From positions 71,558,311 to 71,622,310 of the forward strand of contig NC_045441.1 of assembly GCF_002776525.5 (NCBI RefSeq): DNA of 64,000 bases, read 5' to 3'. Under the pieces are notes generated by a model. That model did no database searches, was not told the DNA's origin, and saw nothing but the letters and a program-made list of their open reading frames with translations. The DNA comes from Piliocolobus tephrosceles (taxonomy: Eukaryota; Chordata; Mammalia; Primates; Cercopithecidae). The position numbers and the translations under genes are program-made. Shown here one piece after another: positions 8,401 through 21,310 of this stretch. Every line of letters starts with the position of its first letter. Within the stretch, counting starts at the first letter, position 1.

Positions 8401-10544
8401 GCGGTTAACTGATAGAATGACATTATTTTCCACACAAAGTCTTAGCTGATGAGAGCTCTGTGTCAAGCATTGTAAGACGCTCGACTTAACTCTCCTCAGA
8501 TTCCCTTATAAAAGAACCGATGCCAAGGCCATGATGCATTCACTTCAAATCTCTTTCAAATAAAAACACATGGACGATTTGGATTCCTATTTTTCCTCTT
8601 TACCTTCCTTTTCTCTTCCAAACTCCTCATTTCTTCTTGTTACTTAGTTGTTATCAACACTGAGCATGGAGCATTTGGGGAATAGGAAAGTTGATTGGAA
8701 GAAAAAGTTGCCTTTAGAAAAAGTAGCAGCAGCTGATGAACTGCCAAGTAGAAGAAGAAAAGCACGCAGGGTCTTGCAAGCCATGTTCAAAGGACTGGAT
8801 GGACTCATATAGACAAAGAAAATCACTGAAGCAATATCAGTGTGCTGTTAAACCAAAAAGAATATACCTATAATTAACAAGACGGGTTTACTGTTGCAAT
8901 GAGGGGGAACACTCACCATGGGGAAAGGTGATAATCTTGTTAACAGGTATTAGGAAAAAACTATAGTAGGGTTGGGCTCTTGTTAGGCAATTTGAGTATC
9001 TAGGGAAGGAGGAGTTCATTCTAGATTAGATTCTGTCAGAAAGAGGGGGCAATTCCATAATGAAGTATCTCAATAAATCTTATAGGTTAGGTAGACTGGA
9101 GCAGGGATACAGCTGTCATTGGTAAAGAAGCAGCAGCAGTTACTCATTTTAACTGAGTTAAGAATTGTGTAGTATATTGTGGCTTAAGTAGTGACTTTGT
9201 TTTGGGTTACTTTATAATGATCTCAAAATGACCTTATCTGGTGTTTATGCTCTCTGAAATTGTTTATATCCAAAAGGAGAAATATATGGCTTCACTGTAT
9301 TAGGCTAGTTCCTGGATGTCAGAGTTTTTTGTTTTAGTTTCATCATAAAAGTGATCAAATTACTGACCTAACTAAAATAATGTGGAGAATGATTTGGATT
9401 AAGAAGAGACTGAACAAAGAGACCAGGCCAAAAAAGTCGTTTTAACAGATATTAAAATCTCTTTCAGTGTGAAAGATATAGAGTTGTTTAACATTATATA
9501 GATTCTAATTTTAGAGTTTGCATGAGAGATAATCGACATTTCAATGTGATGTGTTAACAAGATCATTCTTAATTTCTTCACAGTATTGAAATAAAGTTTT
9601 CATTAAATACTGGCGATGCCAAGAATTTACCTATTCTGAGGAATTAAAATAGAAAGCTGACCTTTTGAAACTGGGTTATTAAATTTTTTATTTAACTATG
9701 ATTCATACTCCAGCTAAGTGTCTTAAATAAAACATAGTTTATATGTATATTGATCTGAGAATGGTAAATGAAATGTTCACTTAATGCACTAGCAATTCAG
9801 CAGCATTGGGATATTTTAAGAAGTTCATTGTAAGAACCTAAGATATTTGAAAATAGGAAATAGGCCATTCAGTTTAATAGAGCTGCTTTTCATCAGGAAT
9901 ATTAAATGTATTTTTCACATGGCAAATTAAGTGTATTATTATACTGGGCCATTTTGATACCATCTCACTATTGTAAAATAAAAAATGCCTGAATGTATTT
10001 CTTAGGTTGAAATAGTCAAACTTTACATTTTATGCTTAACAGAATTTGGAAACTTGATTGCCACAGTTCATTTATTACAGAAGATTTTTACAGAGAACTA
10101 TTGACTCATACACTCTTAATATTTTTATGTCACTGAACCATTTAAATAAGTCTGATTCTATGCATTGGTAAAAACATTAAGTTTAATACATACAGAGAAA
10201 TTCCTAAGTGTGGGAGCGTAAGGATGAGTACACATCAGTGAAGCCTGAATGCACCTCTTGAAAATTCCCTAAAACTCCATATATTGGCTATTAGTAGCTT
10301 TCTTAGTTATATATAGCAAGTGAGAAGCATCTTGAAGTCAAACTAAGGATTTGTTTTTTTTTTTTTTCTGTTCATTACAAATTGGTGTCATATACATTTT
10401 AGAGAAAGTTGCATATTTATAAGAAAAACATAACATAAAATATCTGGTGGTTCATTAACATAAACTATTTTGTATATATTTTTCTTTTTACATTCTCATT
10501 CATCAACAATTTCAAATCCTGGATCTTTGTGCAATTTATCAAAT
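8401..10544. other. Unassigned AT-rich intergenic sequence
   Basis: I see no gene, repeat family or regulatory motif that I can support. Short open frames here (for example 60 residues near 8644 and 9399 on the minus strand) have no domain features. Confidence 0.4.
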
Positions 10545-10560
10545 AAAGAAATGCAATGTT
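10545..10560 (+). repeat. Target-site duplication (left) of truncated L1
   Basis: The 16 bases aaagaaatgcaatgtt match 10828-10843 (aaagaaatgcagtatt) at 14 of 16 positions, and start with the A-rich side expected for L1 endonuclease cleavage. Confidence 0.85.
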
Positions 10561-10827
10561 AACAAGGACAGACAACCAAACATCGTAAGTTCTCACTCAT
10601 AGGTGGGAATCGAACAATGAGATCACTTGGACACAGGGTGGGAACCATCACACATTGGGGCCTGTTGGGAGGTGGGTGCCTGGGGGAGGGATAGCATTAG
10701 GAGAAATACCTAAAGTAAATGATGAGTTAATGGGTGTAGCAAGACAACATGACATATGTATACCTATGTATCAAATCTGCACATTGTGCACATGTACCCT
10801 AGAACTTAAAGTATAATAAAAAAAAAG
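10561..10827 (+). mobile_element. 5'-truncated L1PA/L1PB 3' end
   Basis: Only the last roughly 265 bp of an L1 are present: the end of ORF2/3' UTR text ('ctcactcataggtggga', then 'cacattggggcctgttgggagg'), the 'gcacatgtaccctagaactt' block and the AATAAA-type end with a short A tail. It is flanked by 16-bp target duplications with two mismatches. This is a standard truncated retrotransposition event. Confidence 0.95.
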
Positions 10828-10843
10828 AAAGAAATGCAGTATT

Positions 10844-12291
10844 AAGATGGCTTCTGAAAACAGGGAATTCATTTGCAATCTATAGAAATAATTCTTGTTA
10901 ACTTGGTAATGTTTTTACCAAATTAAGTAGTAAGATAAGTTAAATGTTCAGTAAATTCTCACCTAATACAGGGCAAAAACTGACAATAACATATTTATTC
11001 TATTACATGCTCTTTTATTTCCTTCTGATGCTTTGTTCATCCCTCTTAACAACTGTCTCTCTGCCTCTCTCTGTCTCTATTTTTCTGTTTCTGTTACTTT
11101 ATCTCTTTATCTTTCTTTCAAACTTTTTTTGTTTTTGTTTTTTCCCTCTTCCAGAAAATCCAGGAAAGAAATATAAAACTACCAATGGTCATCAGACCTG
11201 TAATGTGACACTGAAACAAAACACTGTAATAGTTTATGTGCAAGTGGAGAAATACACAGCTCAAATCTGGAGAGTCAGCTCTGGAGGCCATGCCATAACA
11301 AAATATCAAGCAGAAACTGAATGGAGAAGAGAAAAATGCAGCCCCGTCTGAGCAAGAGGGGGATGCAGATAAATGCCACCCTCTGAGAGAAAGCAAAGGG
11401 GGAAACATGGACACCATGTCTGAGAACTAGGGGAATCGAAATGTAGGTTAAAGAGGCTTTGAAAGAGACCAGACGTATCAGCCTTGGGAAGGCTTTGCTT
11501 CAAGAAACTTAGTGAAAGAATAAAGCATGTCAAGAATTAAAAGAAAACTATCTCCATAATAATTATTCAGACAATGGATGCTAAAACCAGTGAGTTAATA
11601 GGATACTTATACAATCTCAAAGTGTCTCCCCGTAAGTTATGTATTAATTAGAAAGGAAAAAGTGCCTTTATAGTGGAGCAATCTGATAGCCACTATGGTA
11701 ACCAAATAATCAACATTTTCATGAGAAATAATGGGACACGATTAGTGTGACATGATACCCTGGGAAGATACCACTTTTTTGGTATTCCTGTCAAAAATAG
11801 TTGACTTGAATCTAATCTTGGGAAAATAATTAATAGTTACAAACTGAGGAACATTCTCCAAAACATTTGGCCTGTTCTCTTTTAAGAAAAAATCAAGTTA
11901 AGAAGGACAAACTGTGCGTGATTAAAGAAAATTTAAAAGACATTAAAAAAATGCAATTCATGGTCCTGGACTGTATTGTGGATCAGAAAAAAAAAAAAAA
12001 AAAATCTTATAAATTGTGACTAGAGGTATTGTAAACATTTGAATATGAATTATATCAAATAATATGTTATTAAACTTAAACTCGTGGAATTCAATAATTG
12101 TACAAAATTAGGGAATATGATTTCTTTGTTCTAAGTTTGAGGGGTGAGAGGTTACGATGCCCACTAATTATTTCAGCAGGCTCATAAAAATTATAATAGT
12201 CCTAACAATTTGTAAATTTAGGTAAAAGTGTATGCGTTTCCAATGTTTTATTCTTATAAATTTTGGGATGGAATATTTTTAAAAATTAAAG
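10844..12291. other. Unassigned sequence with a pyrimidine-rich tract and A18 run
   Basis: Plus-strand 11041-11156 is pyrimidine-rich and ends 'ttccctcttccag', which looks like a strong splice acceptor at about 11154. A 135-codon open frame (10944-11351) spans this tract, but its N-terminal half is just the translated pyrimidine run. An A18 run lies at 11987-12004. No repeat family recognised. Confidence 0.4.
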
Positions 12292-12427
12292 TTAAGCTGA
12301 GTGCAGTGGCTCATGCCTGTAATCCCAGCACTTTGGGAGGCTAAGGCAGGTGAATCACCTAACGTCAGGAATTTGATACCAGCCTGGCCAATATTGTGAA
12401 ACCCCGTCTGTACTAAAAATACAAAAT
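12292..12427 (+). mobile_element. Alu fragment (left arm only)
   Basis: Starts 'gctgagtgcagtggctcatgcc' and runs through 'cctgtaatcccagcactttggg' to 'tactaaaaatacaaaat', the left monomer of an Alu. The right arm and the long A tail are absent, and gata-type low-complexity text follows. It is therefore truncated at its 3' side, which is less common than 5' truncation and suggests a later deletion. Confidence 0.9.
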
Positions 12428-12744
12428 AGATAGATACATAATACAAAATAGACAACTGATAGATAATTGTTTATTTAACATTATTGTGTTTGTTGCAATA
12501 ATCAACTTTTTAACTTAAAAAGCATGTAACAAAATATTTAAATTTAGGAATAAAATTAAAATCTTAAAACCACAAAACAAAATTAAAAATCACCTTGCAA
12601 GCAGTTAAACTGAATGAAAACGATGAATAATGGGAAAAATAGAAGAGAAATCTTTCTTCTAGGATCCAAAGGAAAATGTTGTAAAGGATACCTATGTTCA
12701 AATAAACACTGAAAACAGTGGAAACAAAGACTAAAGTTAACTAT
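12428..12744. other. Unassigned sequence between Alu and antisense L1
   Basis: AT-rich with gata/ataca text at its start; nothing else recognised. Confidence 0.4.
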
Positions 12745-14845
12745 AGGTATAGCCAACTAGTTAACTATATATACCTTTTTCAACCACTAGTAACCGCTAT
12801 TCTACTCTCTACTTCTACAAGATCATCCTTTTTAGTTTCCATATATGAGTGAGAAGATTTTATATTTCTTTTCCTGACTTATTCATGTAACATAATGTCC
12901 TCCAAGCTCACCCATATTGTCATGAATTACAGGATTTCATTCCTTTTATAGCCAAATACTATTCCATTGGATGTATATACCACATTTTATTTATTCATTC
13001 ATCCATTGATGGGCACTTAAATTGATTTCATATCTTGGCTACTGTGAATATGCTGCAATAAACATAGCACATATATCTCTTTGACATACTGATTTCCTTT
13101 CTTTTGGATAAAAACCCAATAGTGGGATTGCCTGGTCATATGGTAGTTACATTTTCAACTTTTTGAAGAAACTACCTATGTTTTTTTTTTTTTTAAATAA
13201 TGGTTGTATTAATTTACACTTCCACCAACAGTGTATAATAGAAGTTTTTTATCTGCATCCTCTACAGCACTTGCTAATTTTTGCCTTTTTTGTAGCCATT
13301 CTAATTGGGATGAGATGATATCACATTTTGGCTTTGACTTGCATTTCTCTTATCATTAGTGATTAGTATTTTTTTTCATAGACTTAGACATTTGTAAGTC
13401 CTCTTTTGAGAGTTGTGTATTCAGATCATTTGCTCTTTTTTTAATTGGACTACTAGTTTTTGGCTGTTGAGTTTCTTTTATATCCTGGAGATTAATTCCT
13501 TGTCTGATGAACACTTTACAAATATTTCTTCTGGTCAGCAGTTTGTCTCTTCACTATTGATTATCTCCTTTGATGTGCAGAAATATTTTTTATTTTGATA
13601 TAATCTCATTTGTTTATTTTGACTTATGTTGCCTGGGCTTTTGAGATGTTAGCCATAAATTCTTTGCCAAGACCAGTGTCTCAAAGTATTTTCTATATGT
13701 TTTCTTTTAGCAATTTCATAGTTTTGAGTCTTTAAGTCTTTTATCCATTTTGGGTTGATTTTTGTATATGGTGAGAGGTAGGAGTCTAGTTTCATTCTTC
13801 TACATATGGATATACAGTTTTTCCAGCACTATTTATTTAGATCAATAAATGTCCTTAGCACCTTTGTCAAAAATCATTTGGCTATAAATAAATAGATTAA
13901 TTTGGGGGTTTTGTTTCATTGACCTATGTGTCTATTTTTATAAGTATTATGCTGTTTTGGTTACTACAGCTTTGTAGAATATTTTGAAGATGGATAATGT
14001 GATGTCTTCAGCTTTGTTTTTCTTCCTCAGAATTACTTTGATTATTTGGGGTCTTTTGTGGTTTGTCCAAATTTTAGGATTGTATTTTTTCTGTTTCTTA
14101 AGGAATACCATTGGTATTTTGATAGGGGTTGAGTTGAATCTGTAGATCACTTTGAGTAGCATGGTAATTTTAACAATATTTCTCCTTCCAATTTATGACA
14201 TGAGATGTCTTTTTATTTTTGTGTATATCCTCTTCAATTTCTTTCATCATTGTTTTATAGTTTCCTTGATGGACATTTTTCATCTCCTTTGTTAAATTTA
14301 TTCCTAGGTATTTTATTTATTGGGTAGTCATTATACATGAAATTGCTTTCTTGAATTCTTTTTCACCTGGTTCATTATTGGTATACAAAAATGCTACTAA
14401 TTTTTGTATGCTGATTTTGTATCCTGTAACATTACTGAATTCATCTATTCATTCTAATGTTTTGTTGGTGAAATCTATGTTTTTCTGTATTTAAAGTCAT
14501 GTTGGCAAAAAGAGATAATTTGACTTTCTTCTTTTCAATTTGGATGCCCTTTATTTCTTTCTTTTGCTTAATTGCTATGGCTAGGACTTTCAGTTCTATG
14601 TTGAATAAAAGTGGTGAGAGTGAGCACTCTTGTCTTGTTCCAGTTCTTAGAAAAAAAACTCAACTTTTCCTTGTGCAGTGTAATGTTAACTGTTGCACTC
14701 TTGTCTTGTTCCAGTTCTTAGAAAAAAAAACTCAACTTTTCCTTGTGCAATGTAATGTTAACTGTTGCTTTTGTCATATTTTGCTTTTATTTTGTTATAC
14801 ACTGGAACTCCTGTTCTTAACCTTATCTATAAAATCCTTTTCTGA
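12745..14845 (-). mobile_element. Antisense L1 (L1PB/L1M-age), 3' half of ORF2 and 3' UTR
   Basis: On the minus strand this carries the C-terminal half of L1 ORF2. The frame 14162-13947 shows the FNSTPIKIPM…FKIFYKAVVTKTA region, and the plus-strand text shows reverse-complemented ORF2 landmarks such as 'tattccattggatgtatatacc' (3' end) and 'gttgaataaaagtggtgagag' near 14605 (RT domain). It is cut off at about 14845, within the RT-coding part. Many stops show it is old and inactive. It contains a 71-bp tandem duplication (14624-14766). Confidence 0.88.
14624..14766 (-). repeat. 71/72-bp tandem duplication inside L1
   Basis: The block from 'gcactcttgtcttgttcc' to 'taatgttaactgtt' occurs at 14624-14694 and again at 14695-14766. 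The second copy has one extra A in its A-run and one g-to-a change (gcagtg to gcaatg). L1 normally has this segment once, so the duplication happened after insertion or in a rare source copy. Confidence 0.95.
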
Positions 14846-15504
14846 GATAAAAGCATAAAATGTCACATAAATGAGCTATTAGTATGCATGTTTTGGGTCA
14901 TATTTTGACTGACTTTCACACAAACAATGGTAAAAAAATTCTCTCCACAAGACTTCTGAGCATGCTACATTGAAAACAGCTCAGACAAATAAAATTCTAT
15001 GCCACCTATCTTTGCCTCAGAAATATATTTCAGAAGCTAATAATTTTCGGAACCTGGAAATAGTCTTCAGGTATGCAATTTATGTTCTTTATAAATTGTA
15101 GTGTCGTTTAAGACTCTTCGTTTAATCTTTGGTAAAAGTAAATACTGGTGATTATATCTTTGATGACTTCTTGAGTACCCTTTAGCCTTCTAGTCTTAGG
15201 CTTTTAATTTTTTGTCATGTATTTTTTTCTCCAGTGCTTTGCACATTATTGAAATACTTTTGGCAACAATAAACAATTGGCTCCACAATAGCTACAAATA
15301 CCAACCATAAAAGATTTACAATAACATCTTTGTTCACTATTGCTAGTGGATTTTTTAATGTCGTAGTTTTTAATGCACTCAAGTAGAAATGAAAAACAAA
15401 AATTACTTGGTTCAAATTCTGAGACTTAATAGATCCTTTAGCCTTAAATTACAGATTAGAGATGGAGACTGCCCAGAAAATAAGTGGATGAGAAAATACA
15501 CAAC

Positions 15505-15537
<33 letters not shown>

Positions 15538-16084
15538 AAAGGATTAGGTCAGAAAAAGAAAAGAAGTATATGTTTTTTTTTTTATTTTTATTTTTTTATT
15601 TCTTTGTGTCTTTAGCAGATTAACATAACCTTCTCTGTTCAATGTGCAGCAGTTGCCCATGGCTCAATGAAAGTGGACAGTAAGAATCACACAACTGAAA
15701 AGAATAACGAGACACCATTTTATTTATTGCCCTCACTAGGTTTACTTTATCTAAACCTTCTCTAGAGTTTTCATAAAAGCCTTTGGCAGAAATACAAAAT
15801 TCTTAGGAGAGTCATAGTACTTTACTAAATCTCCACCATGGTATTCATAAACAATTTTCATATGCGCATATGGACTATTTGCTATTTGCCTTCTGTTGTT
15901 TTCCAGTTCTCAAGTTAAAATGTAATTACCACCACAAGTTAAATTTACATTTTCCAGTTCTAGCTCTCCTGCTCTTTCTGGTGTTTTACACAGAATCCTA
16001 GTACATTAAGAAAATAAACTCTCAGAATGCAATTAAAAGAAAACGCCAATTATTATAATAGTTTCCAATATAATTTTTTTAACA
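14846..16084. other. Unassigned sequence with T27 run
   Basis: A run of 27 T lies at 15507-15533 and T-rich text at 15571-15602. These may be the A tails of antisense retroposed pieces, but I cannot identify a body next to either. No gene seen. Confidence 0.4.
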
Positions 16085-16588
16085 ACTTTATTGGGGTATA
16101 GTTGATATATGATAAACCACATATTGTTAAAAAGCAACATTTGATAAATTGTTATGTATACATCTAGGAAACATTACAATAATCAAGATAAAGAACATAT
16201 TTATCTTCCTCAGAGTTTCTTGGTGCCCCAGTAGAATCTCTCCCTTTGTCACTGCCCTTATCATTACATTGCAGGAAAATATTGGTCTTTTTTTTGCATC
16301 ACTGTAGATCAAATGTCATTTTGTGGTTTTATTTCAGTGGAATCATAAACAATGTGTTCTTTTCTGTTTCTGCCATTTTATTCAGCATAATTATTTTCAG
16401 ATTCTTAAGTGCTATTGCATGTATCAATACTTTATTTCTTTCTATTACTGGGTGGTATTCCATTTTATGAATATACCCATAACTTTTAAATACCTTTGCC
16501 TCTTGATGAAAATTAGTTTTGTTTCTAGCTGTTGGCTATTCAAAATGAAGTTGCTGTAAATATGCATACAGATTTTCATATACATATA

Positions 16589-16943
16589 CAATCATTCCTC
16601 AATATGCGTGGGGAATTAGCTTGAGAACTCTCTGCAGATACCAAAATCCGTGGATGCTCTAAAATGGTGCAGGGCTTGTGTATAAACCATGCAAACATGT
16701 GAAACATTTAAACTGTGCACAGCCTCCCACATACTTTAAATAATATAGAGATTACTTATAATACTTAATACAATGTAAATGCTAAGTAAATAGTAGTTTT
16801 ACTGTGTTGTTTAGGGAATAAATAACAAAAAAAGCCTTTATCCATTCAATGCAGATGCGCTCATCTATTATTTTAATTTTAAATATTTTAGATCCAAGTT
16901 TTGTTGAAACTACATATATGGAACAGATACAGAGGGCTGAATG
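16589..16943 (+). mobile_element. MER2 (TcMar-Tigger non-autonomous transposon)
   Basis: A 355-bp element from 'caatcattcctcaatatgcg' to 'agatacagagggctgaatg', with the remembered MER2 interior ('gataccaaaatccgtggatgctc', 'ttataatacttaatacaatgtaaatgct'). It is flanked by TA on both sides (16587-16588 and 16944-16945), the Tc1/mariner target duplication. The ends are decayed inverted repeats. The L1M text continues on either side, so MER2 jumped into an existing L1M. Confidence 0.88.
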
Positions 16944-18490
16944 TAGTTTTATTTCTTCTGGGTAAATATGTGGAGGTGGAAAACCTTGGTCATATGGTAG
17001 GTTTATCATTTAATGTTTTCAGAAATTACAAAACTGTTTTCAAAAAGTTGGGCTGTTTGACATTTCCACCAGTAGTATATGGCAGTTCCAGTTGCTTCCT
17101 ATCCTTATCAAAAATCGATATGGTAAATCTTTTTAATTTTAGCTTTTCTAATAGGTTTGTAGATGTGTTGTTGGGTTTAAATTTGCTTTTCCTAGAACTA
17201 GTGATCTTGAGGATTGTAAAAATATGAGTATTTGCTACTCATGTATTTTTTAAATTTAGTTTACTATTCAGATTTTTTTACTCATTTTTTTAAAATAGGT
17301 TTTTAATTTTTCCATTTTTGAGTTATAAGGGTTTTTATATATTATAGATATAAATTATATGCCAAATATATAGTATGCAAATACTGTAATTCAGTAGCTT
17401 GTCCTTTCGTCCTTTTAACTGTATCTTTTAAATTTTTAATCTTAAAAAAATAAATAAATTTTTAATCTTAAGAGTAAAAGTTGTAATCTTGATGAAGTCC
17501 GACATTTTTGTTTTCTTTGTAGATCATGTTACAGGTGTGATGTATTAAAAAACCTTAGCTGTATTCAGTCATTTCTGAAATCTCTATAATGTTTTATGAT
17601 CTAGTTGTCTGTCTCAGTGACAAAACTACACTGTCTTGATACTGCTTTTGAAATTATTTTTTAAATCATGAATTATTATGTTCTCAACTTAATTCTTCTT
17701 TTTCAAAGTTATTTTGGATATTATGAGTTCTTTCATGTGTGTTTTAGAAGATTCTTGTCACTTTCAACAAAACAAAAATCCTGCTTGACTTTTGATACAC
17801 ATTGTATTGAATCTAGAGATAAATTTTGAGAGAATTTACATCTTAACAGTATTGAGTCTCCAGATGCATGAATGTAGAATCTCTCTGCATTTATTTAGGA
17901 GTGTTTTACTCTCAGTAATGCCTTGTAATTTTCGGTGTATGTGTGTTGCACATATTTTATCAGCTTCATCCCTAGATACTTCAAGTTTTTTATGCTATTG
18001 TAGGGAATATGTAAATATTCAATTTCTAATGTAGAAATGCAATTTGCCTTTGCATATATATCATTTAACCATCGTTGACTTATCAGTTCTAGATTTTAAA
18101 TAAATGTTTCCAATGTATTCTCTACAAAGACGATCATGTGGTCTGTCAATGAAGTCATTTTTTCCCTTTCCATTCTGGATGCTTTTCGTGTCTTTTTCTT
18201 GTTTTATTGCTCCAGAGAGAACCTCCAAAACAGTGATGAGTAGAAGTTATATACATTTTATAATATATAGAAATATATAATGTATATATTGTATGTAACA
18301 TGTATCATTATATATTTTATCTTATATTTGCTCAGATTTTGTTTACAAGTTTTATATCTAAATCCATGAGAGATGTTTGTCTTTAATATTTTATTATTAT
18401 ATTTCATGGTTTTTGTAAAAGGGCAATGCTAGTGTCAGAAACTGATCTAGTACACATTTCCTCCTCTTCAACATTTTGGAAGTTTTTGTA

Positions 18491-18533
18491 TTTCCATAAG
18501 TATTGGCTGCTATATTTTCCATAAGTATTGGCT
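18491..18533. repeat. 25-bp-period tandem duplication
   Basis: The 18-mer tttccataagtattggct occurs at 18491-18508 and 18516-18533, separated by seven bases, inside the antisense L1M. Confidence 0.9.
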
Positions 18534-21310
18534 AGAAATCATTAACGAAGACTTTAAGCTTTACTTTCTACTTGTAAGAATTATCTACCAATTCAATTTC
18601 TTTACTGAGAATAATAAAATTATCTATTTCTTGGTGTGTGAGTTTAGCAGCTTATGTCTTTCAACAAATATGCCCATTTCATCTAAAATACCAAACTTAT
18701 TTGCCTACAGGTGTTAATACTTTTCTATTATATTTTTAGTATTTGCAGACTCTGTAGTGATGCCACATATATTGTTCATAATATTGTGATTTTTTTCTGG
18801 AAAATTTTGGAAAAGTTTTATTAAGTTTATTCATCTTCTCAAAGAACTTGTTCTTAGTTTCATTGTCTCAAAATTTTTTTGTGTGTTTTCTTTTTGGTCC
18901 TTTTTTATCTCTTTAATTTTTATCATTTCTTTCTTTCTCTTAACTTTGTGTTTTGTTTTTCCTTTTTTTAGTTTATCAAGATGAAAGAAAATGTCATTGC
19001 TTTTAGACCTTCATTTTTTTCTCAATATAATTGTTTACTGTTATAATTATTTCCTAATTGTTGCTTTAGACAAATTACATAACCTTTGGTACATTATATT
19101 TATATTTTTCTTTATTTAACACTATTTTTAATTTTCTTTTTATGATGTATTATTTAACCCATAGATTATTTTAGATGCATGCTTTCCAGTTCTCAAATAT
19201 TTAAGGGTTTTTTACATATTTTTCTGTCCTATATTTTTTAATTTAATGGAGTCAGAGAAAATGCTTTATGTAATTTCACACTTTTTAAATTCATTGAGAA
19301 TTATATTATGGCCAAGAATATGGTTCTTTTAGGTTAGTGATTGAGTATGCTTGAAAAACATGCATATTCTGCTTTAGTGTGGAGGCATATTCTTAAAATG
19401 TTAGTTAAAGTTGGTTGTTAACTTTCTATAGTCTAGCTAATTTTTGTCTACTTGTTTTATAAATTTTTATTTACAGTATTAAAATAACTATTATAAGTGT
19501 AGATTTGTCTGTTTCCTCTTACAGTTATATCAGCTTTTGCTTCATGTATTTTGTAGCTCTCTTCTTAGGGACATAAATGTTTATAATAATTGTGTCTTCT
19601 TTATTAACTTACTTCATTTCTGAGTACAGAATTCTAGGTTAACAGTTTTTTTTATTTTAGTACTTTTAAATATATTGCTTTACTCTATTATTTTATTGTT
19701 TCTGAAGAGAAATTTGCTATTAATTTTGTCTTTGTTCCTCTGTAAGTAGTATGTTTACTTTCTTCTCTGCTTTTAAGATTTTCACTTTATCACAGATTTT
19801 TAGTAATTTACTTACAATGGCCTTGATATATTCTTTTTTTCATTTTTCTTATTCTTGAAGTTAGTTAAGCTTTTTCAGATCTGTGGATTTATTGATTTCA
19901 TTGTATTTGAAAATAATTTGGCTATTATAGCTTCAAATATTTCTCCCTACCTACCTATCTTGAAGTCAAATTATGCTTAGATTTGATCACTTGAAGTTAC
20001 TTCACAACTCACGCTTTTTTTATTTTGATTTTTTCTCTCTCCCTGAGTTTCATTTTTAATAATTTGCCTTTCTATGTCTTCAAGTTCTCAAATAATTTCT
20101 TAATTGTTGAAACTGCCATAAACCTCATAGAGTCCTTTAAAAAAAAAAAAAAAAAAACTCATGCGTATTACTTATCACAGAATTTTCAAAGTTTCATTTT
20201 GGTCATTTTAACATACTAAGAAATCTTCCATAAATCTAATTAAATTAATGTCTTAATATTCTTGTCTGCTAATTCTATGACTGTGTTAGTTGTGGATTGT
20301 TTTTAATTCTCTCTTCCCCTTATGAGTTATATTTCCTTGATTCTTTGCAATCTAGCTTTTTTTTTTAATTGTGACAGAAATTGTGAATTTTACATTGGTA
20401 ATGCTCTATATTTTGTTTGTGTTATAAATAATCTGGAGCATTCTTCTGAAACAAAGTTAAATTATTTGCAAATAGTTTATTCTTTTGAGTTTTCATTATA
20501 AGATATCTTAAGATCAATAGGAATGGAGTTTAGTGTAAGCCAGATTATTCCACACTAATGCAAGGCACTTTAAAACTTCTTAGTTTATCTGGTGTCTTAT
20601 GAATTATAAATTTCCTAGGCTAGCTGGCAGGAAGAGACACTATTCTCAACTCATTGTTACATCGAGGTGCCACTTCTGAAGAGGTTCCCTGCCCCCCTCC
20701 CCACTTTAGCCTTGATTAGTTTCCTCATGGCCTGTGCTAATCAATATTTTGGATACATTAGGGACTCATGGCTCCTGAAGATCTGAAGATCTTTGGTGCT
20801 TTTTGTGCAGCTCGCCTCTTTGGCACTCTGCTCTATGAACTGAACTCTACTTTTATTCCCAAATTCTCAGCTGTGTATCTCTCCTACTTCTCGAGCTGGA
20901 TGGTTCTTTCTACATTTGCCACGTCCTGGAAACTTTTTCAGGACATTAAGTTGAAGCAATAGTAGAATTTATCTTATTTGTTCCCTATTTCTTATGGATC
21001 ACTGTCTTTCAGTGTCAGATACTCAATTTCTTGAAACCATTGTCTTATGTATTTTATCATGTTTTACAGTTGTTTCAAGGTGGAGATATATTTGATTTCT
21101 GATAGACACTCCATTTTCACTGGATTTGGAAGTATTCTTTTAACCTGTTATTTTCAGTTCCTTGGAAAGTACCTCGAGAATTATTCTCTGACAGAAGGGT
21201 TAATGATCAATAGGCATCTGGGTGAAGTGCTTGTCCAGGCCCCACAATTTCTAACCCTCATTCCTGGAAGTCTTCATGTAGGCTTAAAGATAGACAAAGG
21301 CGATGTCTAG

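Larger units (their letters stand above)
16085..21310 (-). mobile_element. Long antisense L1M (L1MA/MB/ME-like), interrupted by MER2
   Basis: About 4.9 kb of old L1 reads in reverse. The 3' UTR starts at about 16085 ('ttattggggtatagttgatatatgataaaccacata'), ORF2 3' text runs at 16246-17300, and RT and endonuclease-side text runs to about 19600 (for example 'gatcatgtggtctgtcaatga' near 18133 and 'gcttttgcttcatgtattttgtagc' near 19535). Beyond that, 5' segment text of L1M type continues to about 21300. It is close to full length for an old L1 but riddled with stops and small duplications. The MER2 transposon at 16589-16943 splits it. The exact right edge is uncertain by 100-200 bp. Confidence 0.82.

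Noticed and set aside
10944..11351. 135-codon open frame, plus strand, with a hydrophobic N-terminal half
   Set aside because: The hydrophobic part is the translation of a T/C-rich tract (Leu/Phe/Ser). The rest matches no family I know, and there is no conserved start context.
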